In this document: positions 21,274 to 32,414 of the stretch, one piece after another | Position numbering within the stretch: the stretch's first letter is position 1 | How the letters are laid out: every line of letters begins with the position of its first letter | Assembly (NCBI GenBank): GCA_013995675.1 | Contig: VWRR01000006.1 | Location: 62,001-126,000, forward strand | DNA length: 64,000 bases | Direction of reading: 5' to 3' | Source of the DNA: Cyanidiococcus yangmingshanensis | Lineage: Eukaryota; Rhodophyta; Bangiophyceae; Cyanidiales; Cyanidiaceae | Made by a program: the position numbers and the translations under genes | Notes under the pieces: model-generated | Database searches by the model: none | What the model was told of the DNA's origin: nothing | The model's input: the letters and a program-made list of their open reading frames with translations, nothing else

Positions 21274-22335
21274 ATGTCCCGCGATCCGGAAAACGGACTG
21301 AAGAGTGCGCTAGGCGGGGGTGGCTCTGAAGGACAACTGCAGTGGCAAGCTCCTTGGCCACTCTACGCTGTTGCCTGGTGTGCTGCTTCTTCGGCTCGCG
21401 GTTTGGCTCGCCTCGCACTAGGGAGCTTTATTGATGGTCCGTCGGGAAACTACATTCAGATCGTTGATCTCGTACCGGGTTCGGACCCGCCAAAACGACA
21501 GTCTGAGCCTCGCCATACTCGCTCGCTTGTGTACCCGTGTACGAAACTACTCTGGGAGCCAGCCTATGAACAGTCGTTGGAACGCAGTCGGCGAGACCGA
21601 CTCGCTTCGGCAAGTGATTTTCTGCGTCTATGGGCCGTCTCTGAGGAAAGCATGGTTCTTCTAGCAAGCCTCAAGGCTAGCAACCGTCCCGAGCAGACAG
21701 CACCGCTGACGGCCATGGACTGGAACGAGGTCGACCGAAGTGCACTGGCGACTGCCTCGGTGGACACAACGGTGGCGGTGTGGGACCCCGAACTCGGTCG
21801 AATTCGAACGCAACTTATCGCTCATGATAATGCTGTCTACGATATCTCGTTCGATCAGAGTACTGCCCATCATTTTGTGACGTGCGGCGCTGACGGGTCT
21901 GTACGCCTCTTCGACCTGCGTTCACTGGACCATTCAACGGTGCTCTACGAGTCTCCAACTAGTAATCCGCTTTTGCGAGTATCTTGGAACAGGCAGAATA
22001 ACCACTACTTGCTGACGCTGCCGAGTCGCAGTCGCCTTGCGGTTGTTCTGGACATCCGTATGCCAGCGGTGCCCATGGCCTATATCGGTAGCAACGAGGC
22101 TCCGTTGAATGCACTCAGTTGGTCACCAAGTTCGGCGAATCATTTGGCCACCGCTGATATGGACGGACACGTGGCGTTGTGGGAACTCTATCAGACCGTG
22201 CCCAAGAGTGAAGTGCGTTCCTTCGCGGAGTGCAGTCTCGAGGGGCCTGTCGACAACTTGGCGTGGTCACCTGCGCTTCCAGAATGGATTGCTGCTGTGG
22301 TTGCGCCCTCCGCAGTGCATGTGCTCCAGATCTGA
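21274..22335 (+). CDS. DCAF7: DCAF7/WDR68 (TTG1/AN11) WD40 protein
   Basis: A 353-residue seven-bladed WD40 protein. The segment MDWNEVDRSALATASVDTTV followed by TQLIAHDNAVYDISF and CGADGSVRLFDLRSLDHST is nearly the DCAF7/TTG1 signature (human ASVGADGSVRMFDLRHLEHST). The C-terminal part (NALSWSPSSANHLATADMDG, then NLAWSPALPEWIAAV) also matches blade order. Family members act as scaffolds for kinases (DYRK/HIPK) in animals, as CRL4 substrate adaptors, and for MYB-bHLH complexes or clock genes (LWD1) in plants. The role in algae is not established. Animal DCAF7 is 342 residues. PEX7 and other short WD40 proteins were considered, but the DGSVR.FDLR.L.HST string is diagnostic. ATG at 21274 opens the frame. 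Confidence 0.88.
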   Translation: MSRDPENGLKSALGGGGSEGQLQWQAPWPLYAVAWCAASSARGLARLALGSFIDGPSGNYIQIVDLVPGSDPPKRQSEPRHTRSLVYPCTKLLWEPAYEQSLERSRRDRLASASDFLRLWAVSEESMVLLASLKASNRPEQTAPLTAMDWNEVDRSALATASVDTTVAVWDPELGRIRTQLIAHDNAVYDISFDQSTAHHFVTCGADGSVRLFDLRSLDHSTVLYESPTSNPLLRVSWNRQNNHYLLTLPSRSRLAVVLDIRMPAVPMAYIGSNEAPLNALSWSPSSANHLATADMDGHVALWELYQTVPKSEVRSFAECSLEGPVDNLAWSPALPEWIAAVVAPSAVHVLQI

Positions 22336-24279
22336 GGTGTGGAGTTGACTCCCTTGATAGAGGTTCAGGGAGATCAGGGAACTCGATCGATTCCTCCGCT
22401 CAGAGGCAACAGTTTTTTTGACGATGATTACGGAAACAAGCGCCGTTGTGGTCAGCGATATCGGTGACCAACTAAAACAGGGTCATTGACGCAATAACGC
22501 GTAGCGATGACGGAGCGCTACTCGAATCCTCAAGTGAACCAAACTATTGGCGCAACAGCGTCACGTGGGGGCGCTAAGGAGGCCAGACGACACCATACTG
22601 ATGGAGCAACATCTCCTCTACAGGATACCTACGCATCCATGCTTATTGTATACAGGCTGATTGGAGATTTGCTTCGAGAAGAATGAGTCGCCGGCATTCC
22701 ATTCCTAGCGGCGTATGGCCAAGCTGACGGATCTCGAGTCGTCCCGAAGCTTTCTTTGCGGTCAATTGAGCAGACGACCTTGTTGCGGCGCTTTCCCTGC
22801 AAGCGATCCTAGCACCAAACAAGATATTCGCGATGCTCCTGGAGGCCACTGACCTCCTATGCCTAAGGCACTAGAAAGGAGCACTCGAATGCGCTCTGGA
22901 TCGAATGCTCCTCGATGACTCCCTTTCTGGGGCCAGAATGGGATCCACAGCGAGCAGGTCTACGTTCTTGAACGACTGCACTTGCTCAATGATGATGCCA
23001 TCATCACGCAAAAGCGCGAAACGTGCCATTGAGTCTGACGATAAGCGGTGTAATCATCGAAGAAAAGGTAAGGTCACCGACGGAGCTGTTTACAAAGGGG
23101 TTTTGACTCCAACAGGCGATACTATAGGCGACGCGGATATCTTGCCAGCCCCAAAGTCCGAGCATGTCGCTGACTCCGCTGACCCAGAGCCGATGCAGCC
23201 TGAAAAGAACGCAACCCCCGCTAGGTAAAACTCGGTGTGCGACATGAATGAACTCGGTCCCGAACTGACCAGCATCGTGATTCGCTCTCGACGCATTCCG
23301 CTCCGGTGCATCACCGAGTCCTATACGCTGAACGAAACTGTTTTCGCTTTCAGTGCAACGTCATCATAGGACAGCGATCCAGTGTTCCGCGTTAAAAAAG
23401 CTCTCGGAGACAAGGTCGCTATGCGGTAACCACAGCGGCGCTTTTCAGCCATGATGCTGGACATGTACGTCCACAGGGTGCTGCGTTCAAGGCCATACAC
23501 GACTCGGGCTGAAACGAATCTCGTCCGGTAACCGTCGCTGGATGCGTTTCATGAGTCGAACCTGAAACCCTGAGCGGCTCTAATGCGAACGGACCGTGAA
23601 GTCACCGTGGAGCGATAGCGGCGAGTTTGCTTTCCCGAATCATCATCGACACGACACTGGAGGACGGCACTGCCCGAAAAACTGAGCATTTAACCTGCTT
23701 GTGGAGCACAAACATCAAGCATATCAATCGTTTCGCTGTAGCCATTGAAGATGCCACCCATAGTACCTCCAGCCGAAGGCTTCGTGAACGTTGGCTGCTG
23801 ATTGAAAGCTTTCAGATGGTATCGAATAATCTGACTAGAGCAAGTGTGTCCATTGAATTTAGCAACATATTCCCGGTGCCATGCATTGCCGGAAAGTGCA
23901 CCTGGAATAATCGAGTACTTTAGGGGATCAGCGCTCCCTGATATAATGGCTCCCGCGAACACCTGCGGCTATGGCATCCTTTTGAGCGTCATCAGCTACT
24001 TGTTCGACGACATCATCACGTGCTCTATCGCTAATCAACTCATTTTTATGGTTCATGAATGGACACGATTCGAACATCATTTCTTAGCGGAAATTCTGCC
24101 TGAAATTCGACCAAGTTGATCCGCCAGGGGTCCCCAAGCCCGTTCTCTGGTGTTTCCGTCGACGCCTGGGCGAGCAGCTCAGAGACCTCCAGGACCAAGG
24201 CTGCCAGCCACGGAACGCACTGTTGAAGTGCATACGTCTTGAACTAGAAGACTGGGTTGAGAAGCGCTTTCGTTCTAGG
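22336..24279. other. 1.9 kb intergenic, no gene recognised
   Basis: The longest gene-free stretch. ORFs at 22905-23228, 23627-23923 and 23844-24119 lack domains and convincing composition. The frame of the kinase is open from 24223 but first meets an ATG at 24280. Confidence 0.45.
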
Positions 24280-25206
24280 ATGGGATCATCGTCTGGAAAT
24301 GTGCTGGCTCAAGCCATTCTAGAGAGCGTCTCTGCTGCGTTGCAACGGCGTTTTGAGGGTGAGCTGCGTACCAGCGGCGGCCTTGGCAGCGGTTGGTCGA
24401 CCAGCGCGGAGCTCGTTAATCGGAACAACCCTCAAGAACGATATTTTGTGAAGCTCAGCAGTCCTGAGGCCGTGTCCATGTTTAGTGCGGAGTTTGAGGG
24501 TATCCAGGCGATGGAAGCGACCAGAACGGTGCGGGTGCCCAAGCCTATCTGTTACGGCAACATAGCGAGTCGCTCCTTCATCGTTCTCGAGTACCTGGAA
24601 CTGGGCGGGAGCGGAAGCGAGTCGGTTTACGCAGACTTGGGTAAGAAGCTTGCCGCAATGCATCGCCGCTCCTCCGCGGGCAGGGGATACGGATGGCATC
24701 GTGGGAATACGATCGGCTCGACTCCGCAGCTGAATACCTGGATGACGCATTGGGCCGATTTCTTTGTGGAGAATCGGCTTCGGTACCAGTTGAAGCTGGC
24801 TCGGTCACGAGCGAGCGGACGATTGCGAAATGAGGACGCACTGTTGCAACGAGTCCATGCTGTGCTCCAGGAACATGAACTTGAGCACGACCTTGTTCCG
24901 TCATTGGTGCACGGCGATCTATGGACTGGAAATGTAGCTGTTCTACGGAGTAGCAACGAAGCCGCAATCTTCGATCCAGCGACCTACTACGGTGATCGCG
25001 AGGTTGATCTCGCAATGAGTGAGTTATTTGGACGACTGCCCCGATCGTTTTATCGAGCGTATGAAGCAGCGTGGCCAATACCATCGGGCTACAGGGAGAA
25101 GCGCCGTGAGATCTACAATCTGTATAACATTCTGAATCATGGTGCACTTTTTGGGGGCGGGTACTATGACCAAGCACAGTCGATGATTCAATCGATTCTG
25201 CGCTAG
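24280..25206 (+). CDS. FN3K: Fructosamine/ketosamine-3-kinase family protein
   Basis: A 308-residue kinase, the same length as human FN3K (309). It has the aminoglycoside-phosphotransferase-like fold: a YFVKL lysine strand near residue 57, the conserved VPKPICYG turn, FIVLEYLELGG at the hinge, the catalytic loop VHGDLWTGN (about 209-217) and the metal-binding DPATYYGDREVDLAM (about 231-245). The enzyme phosphorylates sugar adducts on amino groups of proteins so that they fall off, repairing glycated proteins. Plant and bacterial homologues act on ribulosamines. Start: the frame is open from 24223 only with TTG; ATG 24280 precedes the conserved N-terminal helix. No targeting peptide is apparent, so cytosolic action is likely. 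Confidence 0.88.
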   Translation: MGSSSGNVLAQAILESVSAALQRRFEGELRTSGGLGSGWSTSAELVNRNNPQERYFVKLSSPEAVSMFSAEFEGIQAMEATRTVRVPKPICYGNIASRSFIVLEYLELGGSGSESVYADLGKKLAAMHRRSSAGRGYGWHRGNTIGSTPQLNTWMTHWADFFVENRLRYQLKLARSRASGRLRNEDALLQRVHAVLQEHELEHDLVPSLVHGDLWTGNVAVLRSSNEAAIFDPATYYGDREVDLAMSELFGRLPRSFYRAYEAAWPIPSGYREKRREIYNLYNILNHGALFGGGYYDQAQSMIQSILR

Positions 25207-26405
25207 TGTGGACCAAAATAGAGAGGTGATGCAAGTAGCGTCTGGGTGCCTGCACGGATCAAGCCCAGTATGGTTTCAGGAACACATGTGATGCTCCTAT
25301 AGACCAGCATGCTGGAGGCACGCGACACAGGGGACTCGGCTGTCGGACGTGCGCAGGCACGGAGAACGAGCTCGGCGCCCGAGACCTGATCCACCCATCA
25401 GGAGCAGGGAGGTTCCGATCGGTGGCCTTTCAGCACGTTACAGAAAATAGTCCATCAAGGCAGAGCTGACCTATCTGGAAATCGAAAGCCTACATTGAAT
25501 CAAACCTTTCTCGCCAATGGTACCCTGCCCGAGCGATATCGGATTCACGGGAGGCCAGAGCTGCCGCTCAACCCGCGACGCCCCAGTATCCGGGTAAGCG
25601 GTAACGCTCACCCCGAGCGAGCATCCATCCAATCACGAATACGCCGCAGCCAACTGAAGCGTACTCCCTGGACTAGAGACAGGACACCGCCTGCCCATGC
25701 ACCGTGCACCAGCTCGTCACAAGAGAATCGAGCCTATGTCAGTGATGATCAAACCGGACATCACCGAGAGAGAGAGGATCCGCACGCACTTGCGCCAGCC
25801 ACCATCAGGTGTTCATCGCGATGCTCAAGATGAACAACACTCCAGCCGCTGGCACATACCCAGAGATACTCATCACAGAGACTGGAATATGCTCGCCCGT
25901 TTTCCGAGCTAAAAAACGCATGATGCAGCCAACGCACCGACTTGTTCTCGCACGCGCACACGCAGCCAGAGCATTTCTGAACCTGTACATTGTTGACTTC
26001 CTCGGCTGTGGCGCCTCACCTGGATCCCTGAGTGCCGCCCTGGTTGTGCGCGAAACATCACGCACACCGAACTGCAACGCCAACGGCATCTTGCCCCAAT
26101 GCACCGTTCGTCAGGATTCACGTCTTGATCACCGACACAAACCGTTCCCGAGAAACACCCATCTGCACATGTCCTTGTTCGTTGCTGCTGCTGCAACCGG
26201 CTGGCCCATGAATCGTTGTCGCGCGTCCACGACGCACGCCGATGCCGATGCGCGCATGATGCATCTCCGGACGCGTGTGGCGATGGCGCGCGCGCATTCG
26301 CAGCAGCGATGCAGTGGCCGCCATTCATACGGTGGTTCTTGTCCGTGCGCGCGGATCGCCTCTGGTTTCGGCACCCGGAGCGCGCCATCGCTCGATTTTG
26401 AATCG

Positions 26406-26486
<81 letters not shown>

Positions 26487-26581
26487 GTGTTAATCGCCAC
26501 AACGATGCGCAACAAATCGTTTCCGTTTCGGATCCTTGACGCGACTCGCCTCAGAGCGTTTCACGAACAAGACGCACGACC
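25207..26581. other. 1.4 kb intergenic upstream of H2A.Z
   Basis: No believable gene; ORFs with Arg-Ala-Cys-Val or Thr-His-Ala-Arg runs are translations of the TGCG repeat. A CpG-rich stretch (about 26216-26400, with GCGCGC and GATGCGCGCATGATGCATC) precedes the microsatellite and the histone start. Confidence 0.5.
26407..26486. repeat. (TGCG)20 microsatellite
   Basis: Eighty bases made of 20 uninterrupted TGCG units, 96 bases before the H2A.Z start codon. Alternating purine-pyrimidine CG/TG dinucleotides of this kind can adopt Z-DNA and the tract lies where a core promoter or 5' UTR is expected. It also generates spurious long ORFs on both strands. Confidence 0.97.
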
Positions 26582-26947
26582 ATGGCAAAAAAGGCAGGAA
26601 GGCCGTCCATGTCTCGATCAGCCCGGGCGGGACTACAGTTTCCTGTGGGGCGCGTGCACCGTTATTTGAAAGAACGGGTCCATAAACAGGAGCGCGTGGG
26701 AGCGACTGCTTCGGTGTACTTGGCGGCGGTGATGGAGTACCTGACGGCGGAGATTCTGGAACTCAGCGGAAACGCTTCCAAGGACTTGAAGCAGAAACGT
26801 ATTGCGCCCAGGCACTTACAGTTGGCGATTCGAGGTGATGAGGAGCTTGACCAGTTGGTGAAAGCGACGATTGCTGGTGGTGGTGTGATTCCGCACATTC
26901 ACAAGGCTTTGCTCAAGAAAGGTACCAAAAAGTTCCAACAGGAATAA
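26582..26947 (+). CDS. HTZ1: Histone H2A.Z
   Basis: A 121-residue histone H2A variant. The core reads [20 protein letters not shown], then [20 protein letters not shown], and [20 protein letters not shown]. The H2A.Z-specific docking segment [20 protein letters not shown] replaces the canonical TIAQGGVLPNIQ. The insertion in L1 ([15 protein letters not shown]) is also of the Z type. It marks promoter nucleosomes and is deposited by the SWR1 complex, one of whose subunits (YAF9/GAS41) is encoded 10 kb upstream. The ATG at 26582 lies in the context CGACC-ATGG. The N-tail is short with few lysines (AKKAGRPS). It is preceded by the TGCG microsatellite. Confidence 0.95.
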   Translation: MAKKAGRPSMSRSARAGLQFPVGRVHRYLKERVHKQERVGATASVYLAAVMEYLTAEILELSGNASKDLKQKRIAPRHLQLAIRGDEELDQLVKATIAGGGVIPHIHKALLKKGTKKFQQE

Positions 26948-27127
26948 CTCTCTTGAGTGTGCCCATAAAAAAGTGATATTCGGCGCAGCAGCGGACGCGG
27001 TTTGAAGGCACCGTGGGATGTGATTGTTCTCGCAGCGGGTGTGCGTGGTAGTCGCTTGTTGTACGCGGTGCGGCGCCGCCTCGAACGCTATTTCGAGAGG
27101 CATCCGAGGCGCTTTGGTCCTGCTGAC

Positions 27128-28219
<1,092 letters not shown>

Positions 28220-29227
28220 TCAATCGTAAGAGAGGTAAAAAGAGAATCAATTGCACCTCCAGAGTCCAAGAAGTCGTCCTGAGCGTTTGCTCGCGGACGA
28301 GTCAGCGATCACGAGTTCACTGGTAAAGCGATATGCACAACTCGTTCTTCGTTCTCCGCTTCGGTGCCGACTCGTTCGCGCCGACACCGTCTAGCGCTTT
28401 GGAACGCGAGCGCTTCCCAGAAGTAACGCTTCATATGAGGTCCATGATCAGTGGAACCCCGTAAGCGTAAGAGGACGTTTCTGTCCATGATGACTGTAGA
28501 GAGTGCGAGCATGATGATCGTTCCATCTTGAAGTGCTTGTCGTGGTACTGCTTCCTGGATGCGTTTAAGGTCAGGCTTTTGAGGAGAGCACACATTGCAG
28601 GTCCTTGTACTCCAGGGTCTTTACCTACCACGATAAGTTGTCGTAGGAACATCGCATCCCGATGGAGTTCGCGGTAGGATGTATTCCGCGCCCCAGATGG
28701 CCTGGGGAAGCAATAGCTCTGGTAAAGTACTCAAACATGGAGTCAGAACTGGCCTTTGAGAGAGCTCGAAGACGTTCAACGCAAACGGCCATGATAGGAG
28801 TACTCCCCCCAACCACGTTAAGGCCCGCGTTCATCGCATAGGCCAAGGCAAACGTGCCGGGTGATATAGAGACCTAGAAAGCTCATGTTTGGCTCGCATT
28901 TACGCGCTGAGTATGATCCTTGGGAGAACACATTGGCATGAATGCGCAGGTCAGAGGAGCACCTTCACCAATCATTAAGGAGAAATATGCACCACCGGCT
29001 GATGACGTGACAGTTTTTGCTTATCGCTCCGACAGATGCATTGCATGACGAGTCGAAGACGGTAGCTACTGCGGCAACAGGCTGCGTTCAGCTTCAGCAT
29101 TGCCCTTCTAGTCTCTTCAACAACAATCATTTTCAGAGGAGTGGCGAAACGCATCCGTGGGCCCTTCGGTTGTCTTTTTGGCATCGTTTGGTGAGATGGC
29201 TGCCATCGATGTGCTTCAAGGTCGATT
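28220..29227. other. 1 kb intergenic, no gene recognised
   Basis: Short overlapping ORFs on both strands, none with a domain. It separates KRR1 from serine dehydratase on the same strand and should hold the KRR1 promoter. Confidence 0.45.
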
Positions 29228-30205
29228 TCAAAAGGGCTCTGCCGAGGCACCGGTGACCTTCTCGAGTTCCAGCAGGATCTCGGGTGTAATCATGTTGCCA
29301 CCGCAGACGACCACAACAATGTCGCCGGTTTGACCAAACCGGTCACGCAAGTACGCACGACCACGCTCTGTCGTCACCAGGGCGAGTGCAGCACCACATG
29401 CCGGTTCCACGAGCATCCGATGGACGTTCGCAAAAGTGAGCACCGCTTCGACGGCTTCCCGATCGCTGCAGACAAACGAATGCATCCGGTTGGTTCCGGT
29501 GCGGATGACTTGAGCACAAGCCTCGGAAACCTGCAAAGCTCCAAGGCTTTTCGCGACCGACTCGATCGATGGTATTCGTTGCAGGACCCCGCCTGCTTGA
29601 TAGGTGGCTGCAAAACTCGCTGCACCGGCAGTCTCCGCGGCCACAACGTGTACATCAGTCCAGCCACGACGCTGCAGTCCCTGAACGACACCGAGGAGGA
29701 GGCCGCCACCGCCAACACTGACAATGACCGCTGCGGGACGATGCTCAAGTTCATCGATAAGGGTGCTGTGACCTCTCCAGATCGACGGATGATCAAACGG
29801 GTGAACATAGAGTGCTCCGTTTGTGCTCTGGACCACTTCGAGTGCTTTCGCGTTGGTCTCGTCCCAGACCTTTCCGTGAACACAGACCGTCGCTCCCTCT
29901 GACTCGAGGCGTGTTCGCATATAGACCGGTGTCGTCTCCGGCACGTAAACCCGAACGGGAAGACCGAGTGCAAGCCCGGCAGCAGCAGCAGCCATGCCAG
30001 CATTTCCACCCGAAGACGAGATGATCTCGGTGCAGTGTTGGAGCTGCTGAGCTTCGGCACACAAAAGGCCGATCCCCCGGATTTTGAACGAGCCGCCGAC
30101 TTGAAGGTTTTCGAGCTTCAGCCAGACTCGATTCGTACGTAAGCGCCGCGAAAGCTCTCTCGACTCTATACAAGGTGTCTGGATATGTAGCTGCTTTATG
30201 AACAT
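29228..30205 (-). CDS. SDS: L-serine/L-threonine dehydratase, PLP-dependent
   Basis: A 325-residue fold-type II PLP enzyme, close to mammalian SDS (328). The PLP lysine lies in NLQVGGSFKIRGIGLL (about residue 41), the substrate loop is SSSGGNAGMA (about 64-73) and the phosphate-binding glycine loop is SVGGGGLLLGVVQG (about 163). The C-terminus has a CGGN motif where SDS has a cysteine-glycine near the PLP N1. It removes water and ammonia from serine (or threonine) to give pyruvate (or 2-oxobutyrate). There is no regulatory ACT domain and no targeting peptide, so cytosolic catabolism is likely. ATG 30205 opens the frame. Serine racemase is the main alternative, but the SDS-type CGGN favours dehydratase. 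Confidence 0.87.
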   Translation of the reverse strand: MFIKQLHIQTPCIESRELSRRLRTNRVWLKLENLQVGGSFKIRGIGLLCAEAQQLQHCTEIISSSGGNAGMAAAAAGLALGLPVRVYVPETTPVYMRTRLESEGATVCVHGKVWDETNAKALEVVQSTNGALYVHPFDHPSIWRGHSTLIDELEHRPAAVIVSVGGGGLLLGVVQGLQRRGWTDVHVVAAETAGAASFAATYQAGGVLQRIPSIESVAKSLGALQVSEACAQVIRTGTNRMHSFVCSDREAVEAVLTFANVHRMLVEPACGAALALVTTERGRAYLRDRFGQTGDIVVVVCGGNMITPEILLELEKVTGASAEPF

Positions 30206-30342
30206 GAAGTCAAGTGATCTTTCAATGGCTCCGCTGCCCCGGGCTTGGGCGCACTCACGGAGCCAAGAAGCAGCGTCCTTGGTGTACGCGAGTGACCGGT
30301 CTCCAGTGCGTTGCGTGAGACAGCGATGGTGCCCGTGTCCTG

Positions 30343-31575
30343 CTAGGCGACGCCGTGGAGGTTTCTTTGCTCAACCGGTTCTTGCAGTGCTGGCAGGCTC
30401 TCTGAGGGTACGGATAGTTCTTTGGCGGCACCGATCATCAAGTACTTGGGGTGCGTTGGCGACCGCTTGGCCCGCAATATCTGCAACAGGGCTGCCAGCT
30501 CCGAATGTGCATCCGTCGTCAGGCACGCACTGTCGAGCACTCGTTCCAGACGCGACTGAATCGAGCGTTGTTCCAAGTATCGACGTAAGACATGCGGAAG
30601 GGTCGGAGACTCACTTGCATCCGTCGGATGCGAACGAGTCCTGATAAGATCGCGGATGAATGCGAAAGCACGGCGAACGAAGCGATGCATATCGACCTTC
30701 TGCTCACCTGCCGGCACGCAGAGCAATCCGCACATATCCATCGCCTGCTCGAGAATTTGCAGAGTCGATGACACGGTACGCTCACCACGCTCTATACGAT
30801 AGAGGTGAGTCATTGCGACGGCAGCGTAAAGGCAAGCACTCCGGACGCGAAGCGATTCGGTAGCATCGGCAGCGTGTCGAACAAGTTCCGGAGCCGCAGC
30901 CGCAATAGACTGTTGGACTGCAAAGTGATTCTGTGACGCAGTCGCTAAGACTTGTGCTGCCTCCACCCTGATGAGCGCGTTCGGATCACCAAGTGCTTGT
31001 ACAATGAGCGGTATCGCCCCGAGATCTCGCAGATAAACCGCATGGTGCCAATCGTGACAGAGTTCACGCAGCACCCGTAACGCGTTCAGGCGCTGCCCTA
31101 GATTCTCGGCTAGGGAAAACCGCAGCAGGTAGAGCGCCTCGTACAATAAAGCGCGGTCGATGAACGCTTGCGTTTCTACCTCAAACCGTCGCGTCGTGCG
31201 TTCCTGCTCACGGAAACGAGACCCGTCCGCAGGCGAGAGAGCAAGCCCGCGCCGCGTCGACCTCGACACAAACTTTCCGTTCGCGTTCTTCACCCAAACA
31301 GTGCATTCGGAAATGAAATCATGAGCGTCTCTCACGCAGGGAAGCAGCGGCGCCTCGAGTCGAACCCTGTTAGGAGAAAAACGCTGAGCGAGTGTTCCCC
31401 AGTGCTCCCGCACCTGAAGCAACAACGTGCGGTTATCGTCTGGTCCAACAACCGCTACTGCGCGGCATGTTTCCCAAAAACGTACACGCTTCAACAATGC
31501 ATACTTATCCACAATCAATGCGACACAAAGCAAACCCAAAATTAGAAGAAAGAAACAAGCATGCCAACGTCTCAT
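30343..31575 (-). CDS. SIL1: SIL1-like ER nucleotide exchange factor for BiP
   Basis: A 410-residue protein that opens with a signal anchor or signal peptide (RRWHACFFLLILGLLCVALI). The middle has armadillo repeats of the HspBP1/Fes1/SIL1 family: LRVLRELCHDWHHAVYLRDL, GAIPLIVQALGDPNALIRVE, AAQVLATASQNHFAVQQSI. The signal places it in the ER, making it SIL1 rather than cytosolic Fes1; SIL1 releases ADP from BiP. The frame extends to 31584 with TTG; the first ATG is 31575, which begins the signal. No C-terminal HDEL-type signal is present (ends LHGVA), whereas yeast Sil1 has one. It lies 137 bases upstream of serine dehydratase on the same strand. Confidence 0.78.
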   Translation of the reverse strand: MRRWHACFFLLILGLLCVALIVDKYALLKRVRFWETCRAVAVVGPDDNRTLLLQVREHWGTLAQRFSPNRVRLEAPLLPCVRDAHDFISECTVWVKNANGKFVSRSTRRGLALSPADGSRFREQERTTRRFEVETQAFIDRALLYEALYLLRFSLAENLGQRLNALRVLRELCHDWHHAVYLRDLGAIPLIVQALGDPNALIRVEAAQVLATASQNHFAVQQSIAAAAPELVRHAADATESLRVRSACLYAAVAMTHLYRIERGERTVSSTLQILEQAMDMCGLLCVPAGEQKVDMHRFVRRAFAFIRDLIRTRSHPTDASESPTLPHVLRRYLEQRSIQSRLERVLDSACLTTDAHSELAALLQILRAKRSPTHPKYLMIGAAKELSVPSESLPALQEPVEQRNLHGVA

Positions 31576-32414
31576 CGAGCGCAAGAGATGCTCCTGCCCA
31601 AGGTCGCCAGACGAACGAGATTTTCCACTCGCCCGGAACGAACGCGCGTCGATGCCGCCCGCGCTCGCCTGGAAAAGAACCGCGTGCAGGAAGCGCTAAG
31701 GGTGTCCATCCAGTGGTGTCGCTCACTCGTCCAGGAGGCTGTACTGCTCGCTTGTCCGCCACGCAAGAGCCACGCAATAGAAGCCCAGCAGAGACAAGCA
31801 ACGACACCAGTCCGAAATGAATGGAATCGCTCGGTCTCTTGATGAGAACGAGGGTGTGTCATAGAGAGCTTCAAGGACGCTGTCGCCACCAGATGCGCGA
31901 GTCGGTCAATGCCTGGAAACGAGATCTTGGACGAGGGCAGATCGCGGACCTGCATGCCAGATAAGACCAACCCATCATGGGTACTGTATGCCAGATGAGA
32001 CGAACGAATCATACGTACTGCATGCCGGATAAGATCAACGAATCATACGCACTGCATGCCGGATAAGATCAACCAATCGTACGTACTGTATGCCGGATAA
32101 GATCAAACGATCATACGTACTGGATGCCATCGCAAGCAAGGACGCAACAAGCCTCTGATAAAATGTTGACGGCAACAAAAGATCTGCGCGTATCGGCGAC
32201 GTTACACGCTCGTTGCGCTGTCGTCAACACCGGTGAGTAAAGTGTTCTGAACGAGTGGCGTTTTTCTGGTTTGTTTTGTAAAACACTCTTTGGCGTACGA
32301 TACGCTAGCGCTCTTATTGGGGTTGTAATGTCGGGCGGTACAGGACTCAGGTCCGTATAGCTGTTTGATGCGGTCTTTTCGATTCGCCGTTTGCGACTGA
32401 TCGCTGCAGTAGAT
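31576..32414. other. divergent intergenic with 34-bp tandem repeat
   Basis: Between SIL1 (minus) and the GUCD1-type gene (plus). It contains the tandem repeat listed separately and no gene. ORFs at 31505-31842 are shadows of the SIL1 start region. Confidence 0.5.
31950..32128. repeat. 34-bp tandem repeat, about 5.3 copies
   Basis: Five full 34-base units start at 31950, 31984, 32018, 32052 and 32086, with a 9-base remnant at 32120. Each begins CTG(C/T)ATGCC(A/G)GATAAGA and ends near ATCATACGTA. The first two units are most diverged and the third to fifth most alike, as in an array extended from one side. It lies 290 bases before the GUCD1-type start. Confidence 0.95.

Noticed and set aside
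21274-22335. PEX7 (PTS2 receptor) as identity of the WD40 protein
   Set aside because: The DGSVR-FDLR-L-HST string and TQLIAHD motif are those of DCAF7/TTG1, not PEX7.
23540-23640. Minus-strand GGTTCGACTC resembling a tRNA B box
   Set aside because: No A box at the right distance and no cloverleaf pairing.
26129-26669. Long ORFs on both strands through the TGCG repeat (Thr-His-Ala-Arg and Val-Arg-Ala-Cys runs)
   Set aside because: They are direct translations of a tetranucleotide repeat without stops and have no other protein features.
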